This document shows, piece after piece, positions 1 through 5,526 of a stretch of DNA of 7,609 nucleotides. The notes under the pieces are model-generated. The model was not told the DNA's origin. It saw nothing but the letters and a program-made list of their open reading frames with translations, and searched no databases. The stretch covers positions 1 to 7,609 of the forward strand of contig JAISEW010000066.1 of assembly GCA_031263945.1 (NCBI GenBank). Reading direction: 5' to 3'. Each line of letters starts with the position of its first letter. Within the stretch, counting starts at the first letter, position 1. The position numbers and the translations under genes are program-made. This DNA comes from Gracilibacteraceae bacterium (GTDB taxonomy: Bacteria > Bacillota > Desulfitobacteriia > Desulfitobacteriales > Syntrophobotulaceae).

Positions 1-167
1 ACCTTGACGATCTTGAGGGCGCCTTCCTTTTCCGCCGCCAACTCCTCGACATAAGGCATCAGCGCCTTGCAGTGCTGACAGCTGGTCCCCCAAAAGTCCA
101 CCAGGACTGCTCCTTCCGCTTTCAGGACTTCTGTTTCAAACTCGGCCTCGGTGACATCGATTACCAT
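1..167 (-). CDS. trxA: Thioredoxin, N-terminal part (cut by window edge)
   Basis: Small thiol-disulfide carrier of the cytoplasm; only the first 55 residues are in the window. The protein begins MVIDVTEAEFE and has the thioredoxin beta-strand LVDFWG followed by the redox site C30-Q-H-C33 and KALMP. The usual WCGPC is replaced by WGTSCQHC. The combination of an altered CxxC with CKALMP resembles, from memory, the thioredoxins encoded with glycine/sarcosine reductase genes in clostridia; that link is inference. The ATG at 165-167 is fixed by an AAGGAGG ribosome binding site at 174-180, six bases away. It lies 40 bp downstream of the truncated thioredoxin reductase on the same strand, the usual trxB-trxA order, and continues left out of the window. 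The family call is secure; the specific partner is not. Confidence 0.9.
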   Translation of the reverse strand, partial: MVIDVTEAEFETEVLKAEGAVLVDFWGTSCQHCKALMPYVEELAAEKEGALKIVK

Positions 168-207
168 TTTTTACCTCCTTTGCTATCAGCGGCGACGCGG
201 CGCGTCA

Positions 208-642
208 TTATTCCCCGGCGGCGGCAAAAGCCGCGATCTCCCGCGCAAGGGCGGATTTGTCCGCCGCTTTCAGCTCGCCCGCCCGCTCGCCTTTTTCCAG
301 GAGCAAGGCGGCCGGGACTGCGGTCACGCCGTATTTTTGGGCCAATACTTTTCTGGTGGCCGTGTCCACCTTGACGAGGCGCTGGGGATGGCCGCTCATC
401 TGATTGGCCTCCTCCAGCAGAGTGCCGTAAGCGATGGTTTCGCTCTGATAGGCGTTGAAGAAATACAATATGACCTTGTCTCCGGCCCCGAGCACGTCCC
501 GCTCAAAATCGTCCAGCTCGCTGATATAACGCTCGGCGGCGACAGCGGCCGTAGCCCCGTCTCCCACGCAAGTTGCTACCTGACGCAGGTACTTCACCCG
601 GTTGTCGCCCGCGGCGTATACGCCCTCGATATTTGTTTCCAT
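208..642 (-). pseudogene. trxB: Thioredoxin reductase C-terminal remnant fused to a cysteine-less thioredoxin-like domain
   Basis: Residues 1-40 of this frame (METNIEGVYAAGDNR, then YLRQVATCVGDGA and AAERYI) match the last segment of TrxB, including the A-G-D motif that contacts FAD. Residues about 45-140 form a thioredoxin-like domain: a YFF strand, then NAYQSET where CGPC would stand, and a cis-proline loop at TAVP110. The domain therefore keeps the fold signature but has no redox cysteines. A complete TrxB has roughly 270 more residues in front with the FAD and NADPH Rossmann folds and the catalytic CxxC; none is present. The ATG at 640-642 has no ribosome binding site, and a TGA lies in frame only 33 bases upstream, so this is most likely a 5'-deleted gene. 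The downstream trxA keeps its own good ribosome binding site. Alternatively the short protein is made, but it could not act as a reductase. Confidence 0.75.
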
Positions 643-674
643 AAGACCGTTTCTAGGTCGGTCACATAAACCTC

Positions 675-749
675 ATGAGTATATCGTGTGTATTCGGTCT
701 CCCCGGGGCGGGGAAAACCCTGCTATTGGGATATTATGTAAATAAAAAG
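675..749 (+). pseudogene. Possible remnant of a Zot-like P-loop ATPase start
   Basis: The plus strand from ATG 675 encodes about 25 residues that look like a genuine N-terminus: a short hydrophobic strand (SISCVF) and a clean Walker A loop G-L-P-G-A-G-K-T, then a hydrophobic helix start (LLLGYYV) and N-K-K. This layout, with Walker A within the first 15 residues, is typical of Zot-like and other phage-type ATPases in Bacillota. The frame stays open to 938, but after about 749 it runs into the terminator and then over the 3' end of the opposite-strand ATPase gene, so that part is not meaningful. No ribosome binding site precedes the ATG. It could be a chance reading of a GC-rich stretch (CCCCGGGGCGGGG at 701-713); I regard it as a weak call. 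Confidence 0.3.
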
Positions 750-769
750 ACCGCTTCGTCAGGCGGTCT
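744..769 (-). terminator. Rho-independent terminator after the AAA-ATPase gene
   Basis: On the minus strand the arm AGACCGC (769-763) pairs perfectly with GCGGTCT (754-748) around a short loop that can shrink to CGTC by two further pairs. It is followed immediately by TTTT (747-744) and an AT-rich tail. The hairpin starts 34 bases after the TGA stop at 805-803, a normal distance. In the plus direction no T-run follows, so it acts on the minus strand only. It also means the ATPase transcript probably does not reach the trxB remnant. Confidence 0.85.
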
Positions 770-802
770 CTGTTCGGGACAGTTTCCTATTCTTTCTCTT
801 GC

Positions 803-2656
803 TCAGTCGCGCAGCTGCTCAATTTGTCCGTTCGGCGCGTCAATTGCTTTCCAGTCCCCGATATTGCGTGTTTGGGAACTGAAATTCACTCCGATTTTCA
901 CGATTTTTTTCTCTGACAAAGCGTATGGCGCCGCATAACTTTTGGCGTCAATTTGTCGCAGCGCCTCGTCCACGCTCTTGTCGAGCTTGAATTCAAAAAT
1001 ATATACCATATCCTTGGTTTCGATGACCAAATCCGATCGCCCGACGGCGGTTCTTTCTTCCACTTTCGGTTTTAAGCCGGCCACGGTCAGCATTATATAA
1101 AAAAGCTCGTGGTAATATCCTTCTTTGGCGGCTTTAGCAGCTTTATTGTTTAGATCATACGGAATTGACTGGAGCAATGTTTTAGCGTATTCGATAAAAC
1201 TGTTCAAGTCGCCTTTAAGCAACGTTTCTTTGAATTTATCGGCATAAGAAACGGGTTTTAACGTATATGAACGCAACAATTCATTGAAAAATCCCTGCCG
1301 GACTTCTTCATTTGGAAAATCCAACGTGTATTTATGGGTGTTTTCATCGTAAGCGGCTATTGTCAAATAACCGCTTTGGTAGAGAATGGGGACGGGATCG
1401 ATTTCATCCGCGCGGTAATCGTTTATGTCGTCAGGCAGTATTTCTATGCCGCAGGCGAAATTATGCGGAGTGAAATTACTTTGTTCAAGTAATTTGATAA
1501 GAAATGTCGGCGTTCCTGTTTGGAACCAGTAATTCTTGAATTTTTGTTTAGCCAGTGTATTCAAAACACTGAAAGGATTGAATATCCCCGCGGTGTTTTC
1601 ACAGAAATGATAACCGTCATAACGTTTTTTCATTTCCGCGACCGCCTCATCGCGGCTCATGCCGCCTGCCGCCGCCAACTCCCGTAGTTCCGGCCCGAAA
1701 TCGTCTTCCAGTTCCCGGAGCGAAATACCGCAAATCCCGGCATATTTTTTATCCATGCTTATATCGTTTAACTGATTCAAATCACTGAAAATGCTAACTT
1801 GAGAAAACTTGGTCACGCCGGTCAGAAAAACAAAGCGCAGATGCCGGTCGGCATTTTTCAGCATACTGTAAAACGCCCGCAAACTGCCGCGATGATCTTC
1901 ATTCAATTTTTGATTATTTATGCTCTCTAACAGGGGCTTGTCATATTCGTCCACGAGAACCACCGCTCTTCGGCCCGTTTGCTGATGAGCTTTACGCAAA
2001 AGATCCAGAAGACGGTCAGGCGGATCAGCGGCGGCTGCGTTTCCCCATATATTCTCATAAGATTTTAACAAAAAATCAAGTTTTTTATCTACGGTCCCCG
2101 GCTGATCATACTTTGCCCCGCTTAAATCAAAATAAAATACAGGATATTCCGTCCAATCTTTCTCTAATCTCTCCAGTTTGAGCCCTTGGAACAACTCCCG
2201 TTTTCCCCGGAAATACGCTTCCATGGTCGATATGAGCAAACTCTTGCCGAATCGGCGCGGTCGTCCCAGAAAATAAGCGCCGCTTCCTTCCGCTGCCAAT
2301 TCATGAATAAAATCGGTTTTGTCCGCGTAGACGAAACCGCCTGTTCTAAGCTTTTCAAAATCCTGTATCCCAATCGGCAGTTTGCGCACGGCAGCGACTC
2401 CTTTCAACCAAGCGGACAGGTTCTGCGCGATCTCGCTCAAACTGACATTCCGGTTGCGAAACCGGGTTTTGCTCTTTTCGCTTTTTGCTCGGATCGCGTT
2501 CTGCGGGCAGTTATGCGTACACGCGAGGCAGCTGATGCCCCGGTCGGCAAACCGCGGCCTGCCATCGGAAAGCGTAATATTGTCCATGGGACAGACCTGG
2601 GCGCATATCCCGCAGCCGTTGCAGTTTCCCTCAACTGTCCTCTTTCCTGTACCCAA
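803..2656 (-). CDS. AAA-ATPase-like protein with PD-(D/E)XK nuclease domain, read through from a ferredoxin remnant
   Basis: The open frame of 617 codons begins at a weak TTG (2656-2654) and is a chimera. Residues 12-55 are a ferredoxin-type module, described separately. From residue 90 on it is a complete AAA-ATPase-like protein: it starts V-RKLPIGIQDFEKLR, a typical beginning of the family. Then come a Walker A-like loop GRPRRFGKS (131-139, K138), Walker B VVLVDEYDK (232-240, D236-E237), a sensor strand FVFLTGVTKFS (276-285) and the family motif YDGYHF (346-351). The C-terminus has a PD-(D/E)XK-type core, D542 in GRSDLVIE followed by E555-F-K557. The likely real start is GTG 2389-2387, which has its own ribosome binding site and gives 528 residues, near the usual size. 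These proteins are numerous in anaerobe genomes and their biological role is unknown. The gene is AT-richer than its surroundings (22 of 60 G+C at 1201-1260), suggesting acquisition. Confidence 0.88.
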   Translation of the reverse strand: MGTGKRTVEGNCNGCGICAQVCPMDNITLSDGRPRFADRGISCLACTHNCPQNAIRAKSEKSKTRFRNRNVSLSEIAQNLSAWLKGVAAVRKLPIGIQDFEKLRTGGFVYADKTDFIHELAAEGSGAYFLGRPRRFGKSLLISTMEAYFRGKRELFQGLKLERLEKDWTEYPVFYFDLSGAKYDQPGTVDKKLDFLLKSYENIWGNAAAADPPDRLLDLLRKAHQQTGRRAVVLVDEYDKPLLESINNQKLNEDHRGSLRAFYSMLKNADRHLRFVFLTGVTKFSQVSIFSDLNQLNDISMDKKYAGICGISLRELEDDFGPELRELAAAGGMSRDEAVAEMKKRYDGYHFCENTAGIFNPFSVLNTLAKQKFKNYWFQTGTPTFLIKLLEQSNFTPHNFACGIEILPDDINDYRADEIDPVPILYQSGYLTIAAYDENTHKYTLDFPNEEVRQGFFNELLRSYTLKPVSYADKFKETLLKGDLNSFIEYAKTLLQSIPYDLNNKAAKAAKEGYYHELFYIMLTVAGLKPKVEERTAVGRSDLVIETKDMVYIFEFKLDKSVDEALRQIDAKSYAAPYALSEKKIVKIGVNFSSQTRNIGDWKAIDAPNGQIEQLRD

Positions 2657-2683
2657 AATCGGCTGTTTTGCCTCATCCAGCTC
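2390..2683 (-). pseudogene. 4Fe-4S dicluster ferredoxin remnant (EFR1-like C-terminus)
   Basis: Within the same frame as the ATPase, the translation carries C12-x2-C15-x2-C18-x3-C22-P and then C43-L-A-C46-x3-C50-P, the two half-sites of a dicluster ferredoxin. It is followed by a basic linker (TRFRNRNVSLSEI) like the tail of EFR1-family proteins, in which a flavodoxin domain precedes the ferredoxin. The flavodoxin part is absent: a TAA stands in frame at 2686-2684 and there is no ATG before the first cysteine. The only starts are TTG 2656 or CTG 2680, neither with a well-placed ribosome binding site. The second half-site has Gly (GGC) at residue 40 where the family has its first Cys. The piece is GC-rich (38 of 60 at 2521-2580), unlike the ATPase it runs into. 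I read it as the leftover 3' end of a gene interrupted by the ATPase gene; a true fusion is the alternative. Confidence 0.65.
2398..2404 (-). promoter_or_regulatory. Internal ribosome binding site for the AAA-ATPase GTG start
   Basis: The minus strand reads AAAGGAG across 2404-2398, eight bases before GTG 2389-2387. That GTG encodes the residue where AAA-ATPase-like proteins normally begin (MRKLPIGIQ-type start). The site argues that the ATPase is translated on its own and that the in-frame ferredoxin stretch upstream is not part of the functional protein. Confidence 0.6.
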
Positions 2684-2747
2684 TTATTTTACCACCTGAA
2701 TGGCCGATTGTCTTGCTGTTTTTTTCAGAAATTATTGTTCAAGGGTA

Positions 2748-2776
2748 TTGACAGGCTGTGGGAAAAGGTATATTAT
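2748..2776 (+). promoter_or_regulatory. Sigma-A type promoter of the catabolic operon
   Basis: A perfect -35 box TTGACA (2748-2753) is separated by exactly 17 bases from TATTAT (2771-2776), one mismatch from the consensus -10. Transcription would start near 2783, giving a leader of about 68 bases before the lyase ATG at 2851. It is the only strong promoter seen upstream of the plus-strand genes. Confidence 0.8.
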
Positions 2777-2778
2777 TC

Positions 2779-2792
2779 TATTGGATCCAATA
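2779..2792 (+). promoter_or_regulatory. 14-bp palindromic operator over the transcription start
   Basis: TATTGGATCCAATA is a perfect 14-base palindrome beginning two bases after the -10 box and covering the predicted transcription start. This placement fits a repressor that blocks RNA polymerase until an inducer appears. The TTGG-centre-CCAA shape resembles operators of some dimeric helix-turn-helix repressors such as GntR-family regulators of organic acid catabolism, but no regulator gene is in the window, so the family is a guess. Confidence 0.6.
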
Positions 2793-2850
2793 ATCCTATT
2801 TGAGAGAAAAATCTGATAATTAAGGATAAAAAGGTGGGCAAAGGAGCGGC

Positions 2851-3744
2851 ATGATAGCAAAAAAGAGTTTCCAGGCTTTGTTGCAAGAGAAGAAGTTCCT
2901 CTCGGTTCCCGGCACGTTTAACGCTTTAGTGGCCCGGATGATCGAAGACCATGGTTTTGACGCGGTCTACTGCACCGGCGGCGGTCTTTGCACCTCGCTG
3001 CTCGGTATGCCGGACATCGGTCTGGTGACTTTGACGGAGTTCGCCCAGATGGTGGGGCATATCAGCAGCGCGGTGGAGATCCCGGTGATTTCCGACGCGG
3101 ACACGGGTTTTGGCAACGCCATCAACGTCATTCGCGCCGTGCAGGAGTTTGAAAAAGCGGGAGTTTCCGGTATCCATATCGAAGATCAGGTCATGGCCAA
3201 ACGATGCGGCCATGTGGCCGGGAAAGAAGTGATCGCGGCCGGGGAGATGGCGGGCAAGATCCGGGCGGCATGCTTTGCCAGGCGAAATCCGGAGTTTTCG
3301 GTCATAGCCCGGACCGACGCGCGGGCGGTCGAAGGGATGGAAGGCGCCGTGGCCAGGGCTCTCCTTTATAAGGAAGCCGGGGCGGACATCATTTTTCCGG
3401 AAGCGCTGCAAACAGAAGAAGAGCTTGTGGCTTTCCGGCAAGCCGTGCCGGACATTCCCTTGATCGCCAATATGACGGAATACGGTAAAACACCATATTT
3501 TACCGCCACCGAATGGCATAAAATGGGTTATCAGATCGTCATTTTCCCTGTTACCACCATGCGCATCGCCATGAAAGCGGTGGATGATTTTCTGGGCGAT
3601 CTGAAAGCCACCGGCACGCAGAAAAACTGGCTGGACAGGATGCAGACCCGGGCGGAGCTTTACAAGGCGGTCCACTACGAACGCTATACGGAATGGGAGA
3701 ACGAGTACCTGCCGGCAGGCGGCGTCGCGCCGATCCAGGAATAA
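2851..3744 (+). CDS. Isocitrate lyase/PEP mutase family C-C lyase (methylisocitrate or dimethylmalate lyase-like)
   Basis: A 297-residue single-domain TIM-barrel lyase of the PrpB/Dml group, cytoplasmic and Mg-dependent. Retro-aldol cleavage would release pyruvate plus succinate from 2-methylisocitrate, or pyruvate plus propionate from 2,3-dimethylmalate. Visible signatures are VPGTFNALVAR near the N-terminus, the metal-binding strand ISDADTGFGN (D82, D84), IHIEDQ (109-113) and the catalytic loop K117-R-C-G-H121. The retained Cys119 supports a lyase over the oxaloacetate decarboxylases and PEP phosphonomutases of the same fold. Length matches the family (about 290-300). The start is set by AAAGGAG ending four bases before ATG 2851. 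It is the first gene after the promoter and palindrome, 17 bases ahead of the hydro-lyase large subunit. Sequence alone does not separate PrpB from dimethylmalate lyase here, so no symbol is given. Confidence 0.9.
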   Translation: MIAKKSFQALLQEKKFLSVPGTFNALVARMIEDHGFDAVYCTGGGLCTSLLGMPDIGLVTLTEFAQMVGHISSAVEIPVISDADTGFGNAINVIRAVQEFEKAGVSGIHIEDQVMAKRCGHVAGKEVIAAGEMAGKIRAACFARRNPEFSVIARTDARAVEGMEGAVARALLYKEAGADIIFPEALQTEEELVAFRQAVPDIPLIANMTEYGKTPYFTATEWHKMGYQIVIFPVTTMRIAMKAVDDFLGDLKATGTQKNWLDRMQTRAELYKAVHYERYTEWENEYLPAGGVAPIQE

Positions 3745-3761
3745 CAGACAGAGGTGCGTCC

Positions 3762-5015
3762 ATGGGAATGACTGTTGCGGAGAAAATCCTGGCTGCTCAC
3801 AGCGCGGATCCGGTTCGGGAACTGCGCGGCGGCAGTTTTGTGAACTGCAGACTGGATCTGGTGATGGGCCATGATGTCAGCGCTCCCAGAGCTATCAGGC
3901 TTTTTCGCGCTATGGGCGCCAAGAGGGTCTTTGACAAAGATAAAGTGGTGATCCTGGAAGATCACTTCGTTCCCGCCAGCAGCATCAACTCGGCTATTCA
4001 CTGTCAGGTGCTGAAAGAGTTCGCCCGCGAACAGGAACTCACTCACTACTATCCGGTGGGGACCGGAGGCATCTGTCACGCTTTGCTGCCGGAGCTGGGG
4101 CTGATCAAGCCCGGCCAGCTTATCGCCGGCGGTGATTCGCACACCTGTACCTACGGCGCGCTCGGCGCTCTGTCCACCGGAGTGGGCGCCACGGATCTGG
4201 CGGTGGCCATGGCCTTGGGCAAGATGTGGTTCAAAGTGCCGGAAAGTTTGAAAGTGGTGTTCACCGGGCGGCCGGGACCATGGGCCGGGGCTAAGGATCT
4301 GATCCTGCGCCTGCTGGGGCTTCTGGGGGTCGAAGGAGCCCGTTACCAGAGCGTCGAACTCTGTGGGGAGCCTATTGAAAACCTGTCGCCGGACGGCCGT
4401 TTGACCATGGCCAATATGCTGGTGGAATTGGGGGCCAAATGCGGCTTTCTGGCGGACGCCAAGCCGGGCGCCGACCTCGCCGACGCGGACGCCCGCTACA
4501 CCCAAACGATCACCGTGGATGTAACGGATCTGGAACCTCAGGCGGCCTGCCCTCATTCCCCCGCCAATGTGACGCCTGTCAGCCAAGCGGGAAAAGTAGC
4601 GGTCGATCAAGTGGTGCTCGGTTCCTGCACCAACGGGCGGCTGGAGGACCTGCGTCTGGCCGCCGAGCTGCTGAAGGGGCATAAGGTGGCAAAAGGGCTC
4701 CGCCTGATCGTCATCCCCGCTACGCAAAAGATATACCGCGAAGCTTTGGCGGAAGGTCTGCTGGAGATTTTCGCGGAATCCGGGGCCATAGTGGCGCCGT
4801 CTACCTGCGGGCCCTGTTGCGGAGCGCATATGGGCGTCTTGGGCCCGGGCGAGACCGCGGTCTCCACGACGAACCGCAACTTCGTTTCCCGGATGGGGCA
4901 TAAAGAAAGCCGGGTTTTTCTGGTCGGTCCCGCGGCGGCGGCGGCCACGGCCGTCGCAGGTTATCTGGCGTCGCCGGCGGAGCATTGGAAGGAGGCGGAC
5001 GGATGGCGGTCGTAA
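3762..5015 (+). CDS. 3-isopropylmalate dehydratase/aconitase-type large subunit (LeuC/DmdA-like)
   Basis: Large subunit (417 residues) of a two-subunit [4Fe-4S] hydro-lyase. The cluster ligands are visible as C289 in GSCTNGR and C349/C352 in TCGPCCGAH, along with GGDSHTCTYGALG and LEDHFVPAS of the aconitase superfamily. The length fits the short LeuC/homoaconitase group shared by archaea and anaerobes (about 420) rather than the proteobacterial LeuC (about 466). Its likely reaction is reversible hydration of a methyl-branched unsaturated acid, either 2-methyl-cis-aconitate or dimethylmaleate (DmdA). Leucine biosynthesis is unlikely because no leuA or leuB accompanies it and the neighbours are catabolic. 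ATG 3762 is chosen because GAGGTG (3751-3756) lies five bases upstream; ATG 3768 is possible. A longer frame from 3693 would overlap the lyase end and adds an arginine-rich stretch foreign to the family. Its 3' end overlaps the small subunit by 13 bases. Confidence 0.92.
   Translation: MGMTVAEKILAAHSADPVRELRGGSFVNCRLDLVMGHDVSAPRAIRLFRAMGAKRVFDKDKVVILEDHFVPASSINSAIHCQVLKEFAREQELTHYYPVGTGGICHALLPELGLIKPGQLIAGGDSHTCTYGALGALSTGVGATDLAVAMALGKMWFKVPESLKVVFTGRPGPWAGAKDLILRLLGLLGVEGARYQSVELCGEPIENLSPDGRLTMANMLVELGAKCGFLADAKPGADLADADARYTQTITVDVTDLEPQAACPHSPANVTPVSQAGKVAVDQVVLGSCTNGRLEDLRLAAELLKGHKVAKGLRLIVIPATQKIYREALAEGLLEIFAESGAIVAPSTCGPCCGAHMGVLGPGETAVSTTNRNFVSRMGHKESRVFLVGPAAAAATAVAGYLASPAEHWKEADGWRS
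4989..4995 (+). promoter_or_regulatory. Ribosome binding site fixing the small-subunit start
   Basis: AAGGAGG lies seven bases before ATG 5003, inside the end of the large-subunit gene. It rules out the TTG at 4985, which is upstream of this site and would only add an EGGGR stretch not found in the family. Confidence 0.8.
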
Positions 5016-5500
5016 AAGGCAATATATGGAAATTTGGCGACTCAGTGGACACGGATCAGATCATTCCGGCTCGCTATTTGAATATCCCCGATCCGGACGA
5101 ACTGAAAAAACACTGTTTCGCGGATGCCCGCCCCGATTTTGCCGCCGGGGTCAGAGCGGGGGATGTGATCGTCGGCGGCGGAAACTTCGGCTGCGGCAGT
5201 TCCCGGGAAGAAGCCCCTTCACTGCTGAAGGAAAACGGTATCGCCGCGGTCCTCGCGGGTTCCTTCGGGCGCATCTTTCTCCGCAACGCCGTCAACATCG
5301 GCCTGATCGCCGTGGAATGCCCGGGGCTGGATCAGGAAGTCAGTGACGGCGACCAACTGGAAATGGACACTGACACCGGGGAAATACACGATCTCACAAA
5401 TAACAAAGTTTTTCACAGCCAGCCTTTGCCGAAATTCCTGCAAGAGATAATCAAAGCGGGCGGATTGCTGCCATATGCTCAAGCAGAACTGCAGGCGTAA
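5003..5500 (+). CDS. 3-isopropylmalate dehydratase/aconitase-type small subunit (LeuD/DmdB-like)
   Basis: The 165-residue swivel subunit of the hydro-lyase encoded just upstream; it closes over the Fe-S cluster and supplies substrate-binding residues. Family signatures in order are the N-terminal WKFGDSVDTDQIIPARYL, the loop GGGNFGCGSSREEAP with its Ser-Ser-Arg, and SFGRIFLRNAVNIGL. Length agrees with the short LeuD group (about 165) and not the roughly 200-residue proteobacterial LeuD. The residues after ARYL, which in this group help set chain specificity, are N-I-P; I cannot assign a substrate from them. The start ATG is set by the AAGGAGG at 4989-4995, and the 13-base overlap with the large subunit suggests coupled translation and equal amounts of both subunits. 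In E. barkeri the equivalent pair DmdAB interconverts 2,3-dimethylmalate and dimethylmaleate. Confidence 0.92.
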   Translation: MAVVKGNIWKFGDSVDTDQIIPARYLNIPDPDELKKHCFADARPDFAAGVRAGDVIVGGGNFGCGSSREEAPSLLKENGIAAVLAGSFGRIFLRNAVNIGLIAVECPGLDQEVSDGDQLEMDTDTGEIHDLTNNKVFHSQPLPKFLQEIIKAGGLLPYAQAELQA

Positions 5501-5526
5501 CTAAAACAGTCGTCAGGGAGGGAAAA

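Noticed and set aside
151..669. 172-codon plus-strand open frame over the trxB remnant
   Set aside because: It lies opposite clear thioredoxin and thioredoxin reductase motifs and its translation has no family features.
750..938. Continuation of the P-loop scrap past the terminator
   Set aside because: From about 750 the frame reads the terminator stem and then the reverse of the ATPase 3' end, so the residues are not meaningful.
2657..2709. Inverted repeat AATCGGC (2657-2663) and GCCGATT (2703-2709), with a T-run at 2719-2725
   Set aside because: The arms are 39 bases apart and the T-run does not follow the stem directly; no plus-strand gene ends here, so a terminator is unlikely.
2186..2803. 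205-codon plus-strand open frame opposite the ATPase and ferredoxin region
   Set aside because: It is antisense to conserved Walker A and ferredoxin codons and shows no domain of its own.
3693..3761. Longer start for the hydro-lyase large subunit
   Set aside because: The extra 23 residues overlap the end of the lyase gene, are Arg-rich and are absent from the family; ATG 3762 has a ribosome binding site.
3684..4985. 433-codon open frame on the minus strand opposite the large-subunit gene
   Set aside because: It is the mirror of a well-supported gene in GC-rich DNA; its product is full of His, Arg, Gln and Pro and shows no domain.
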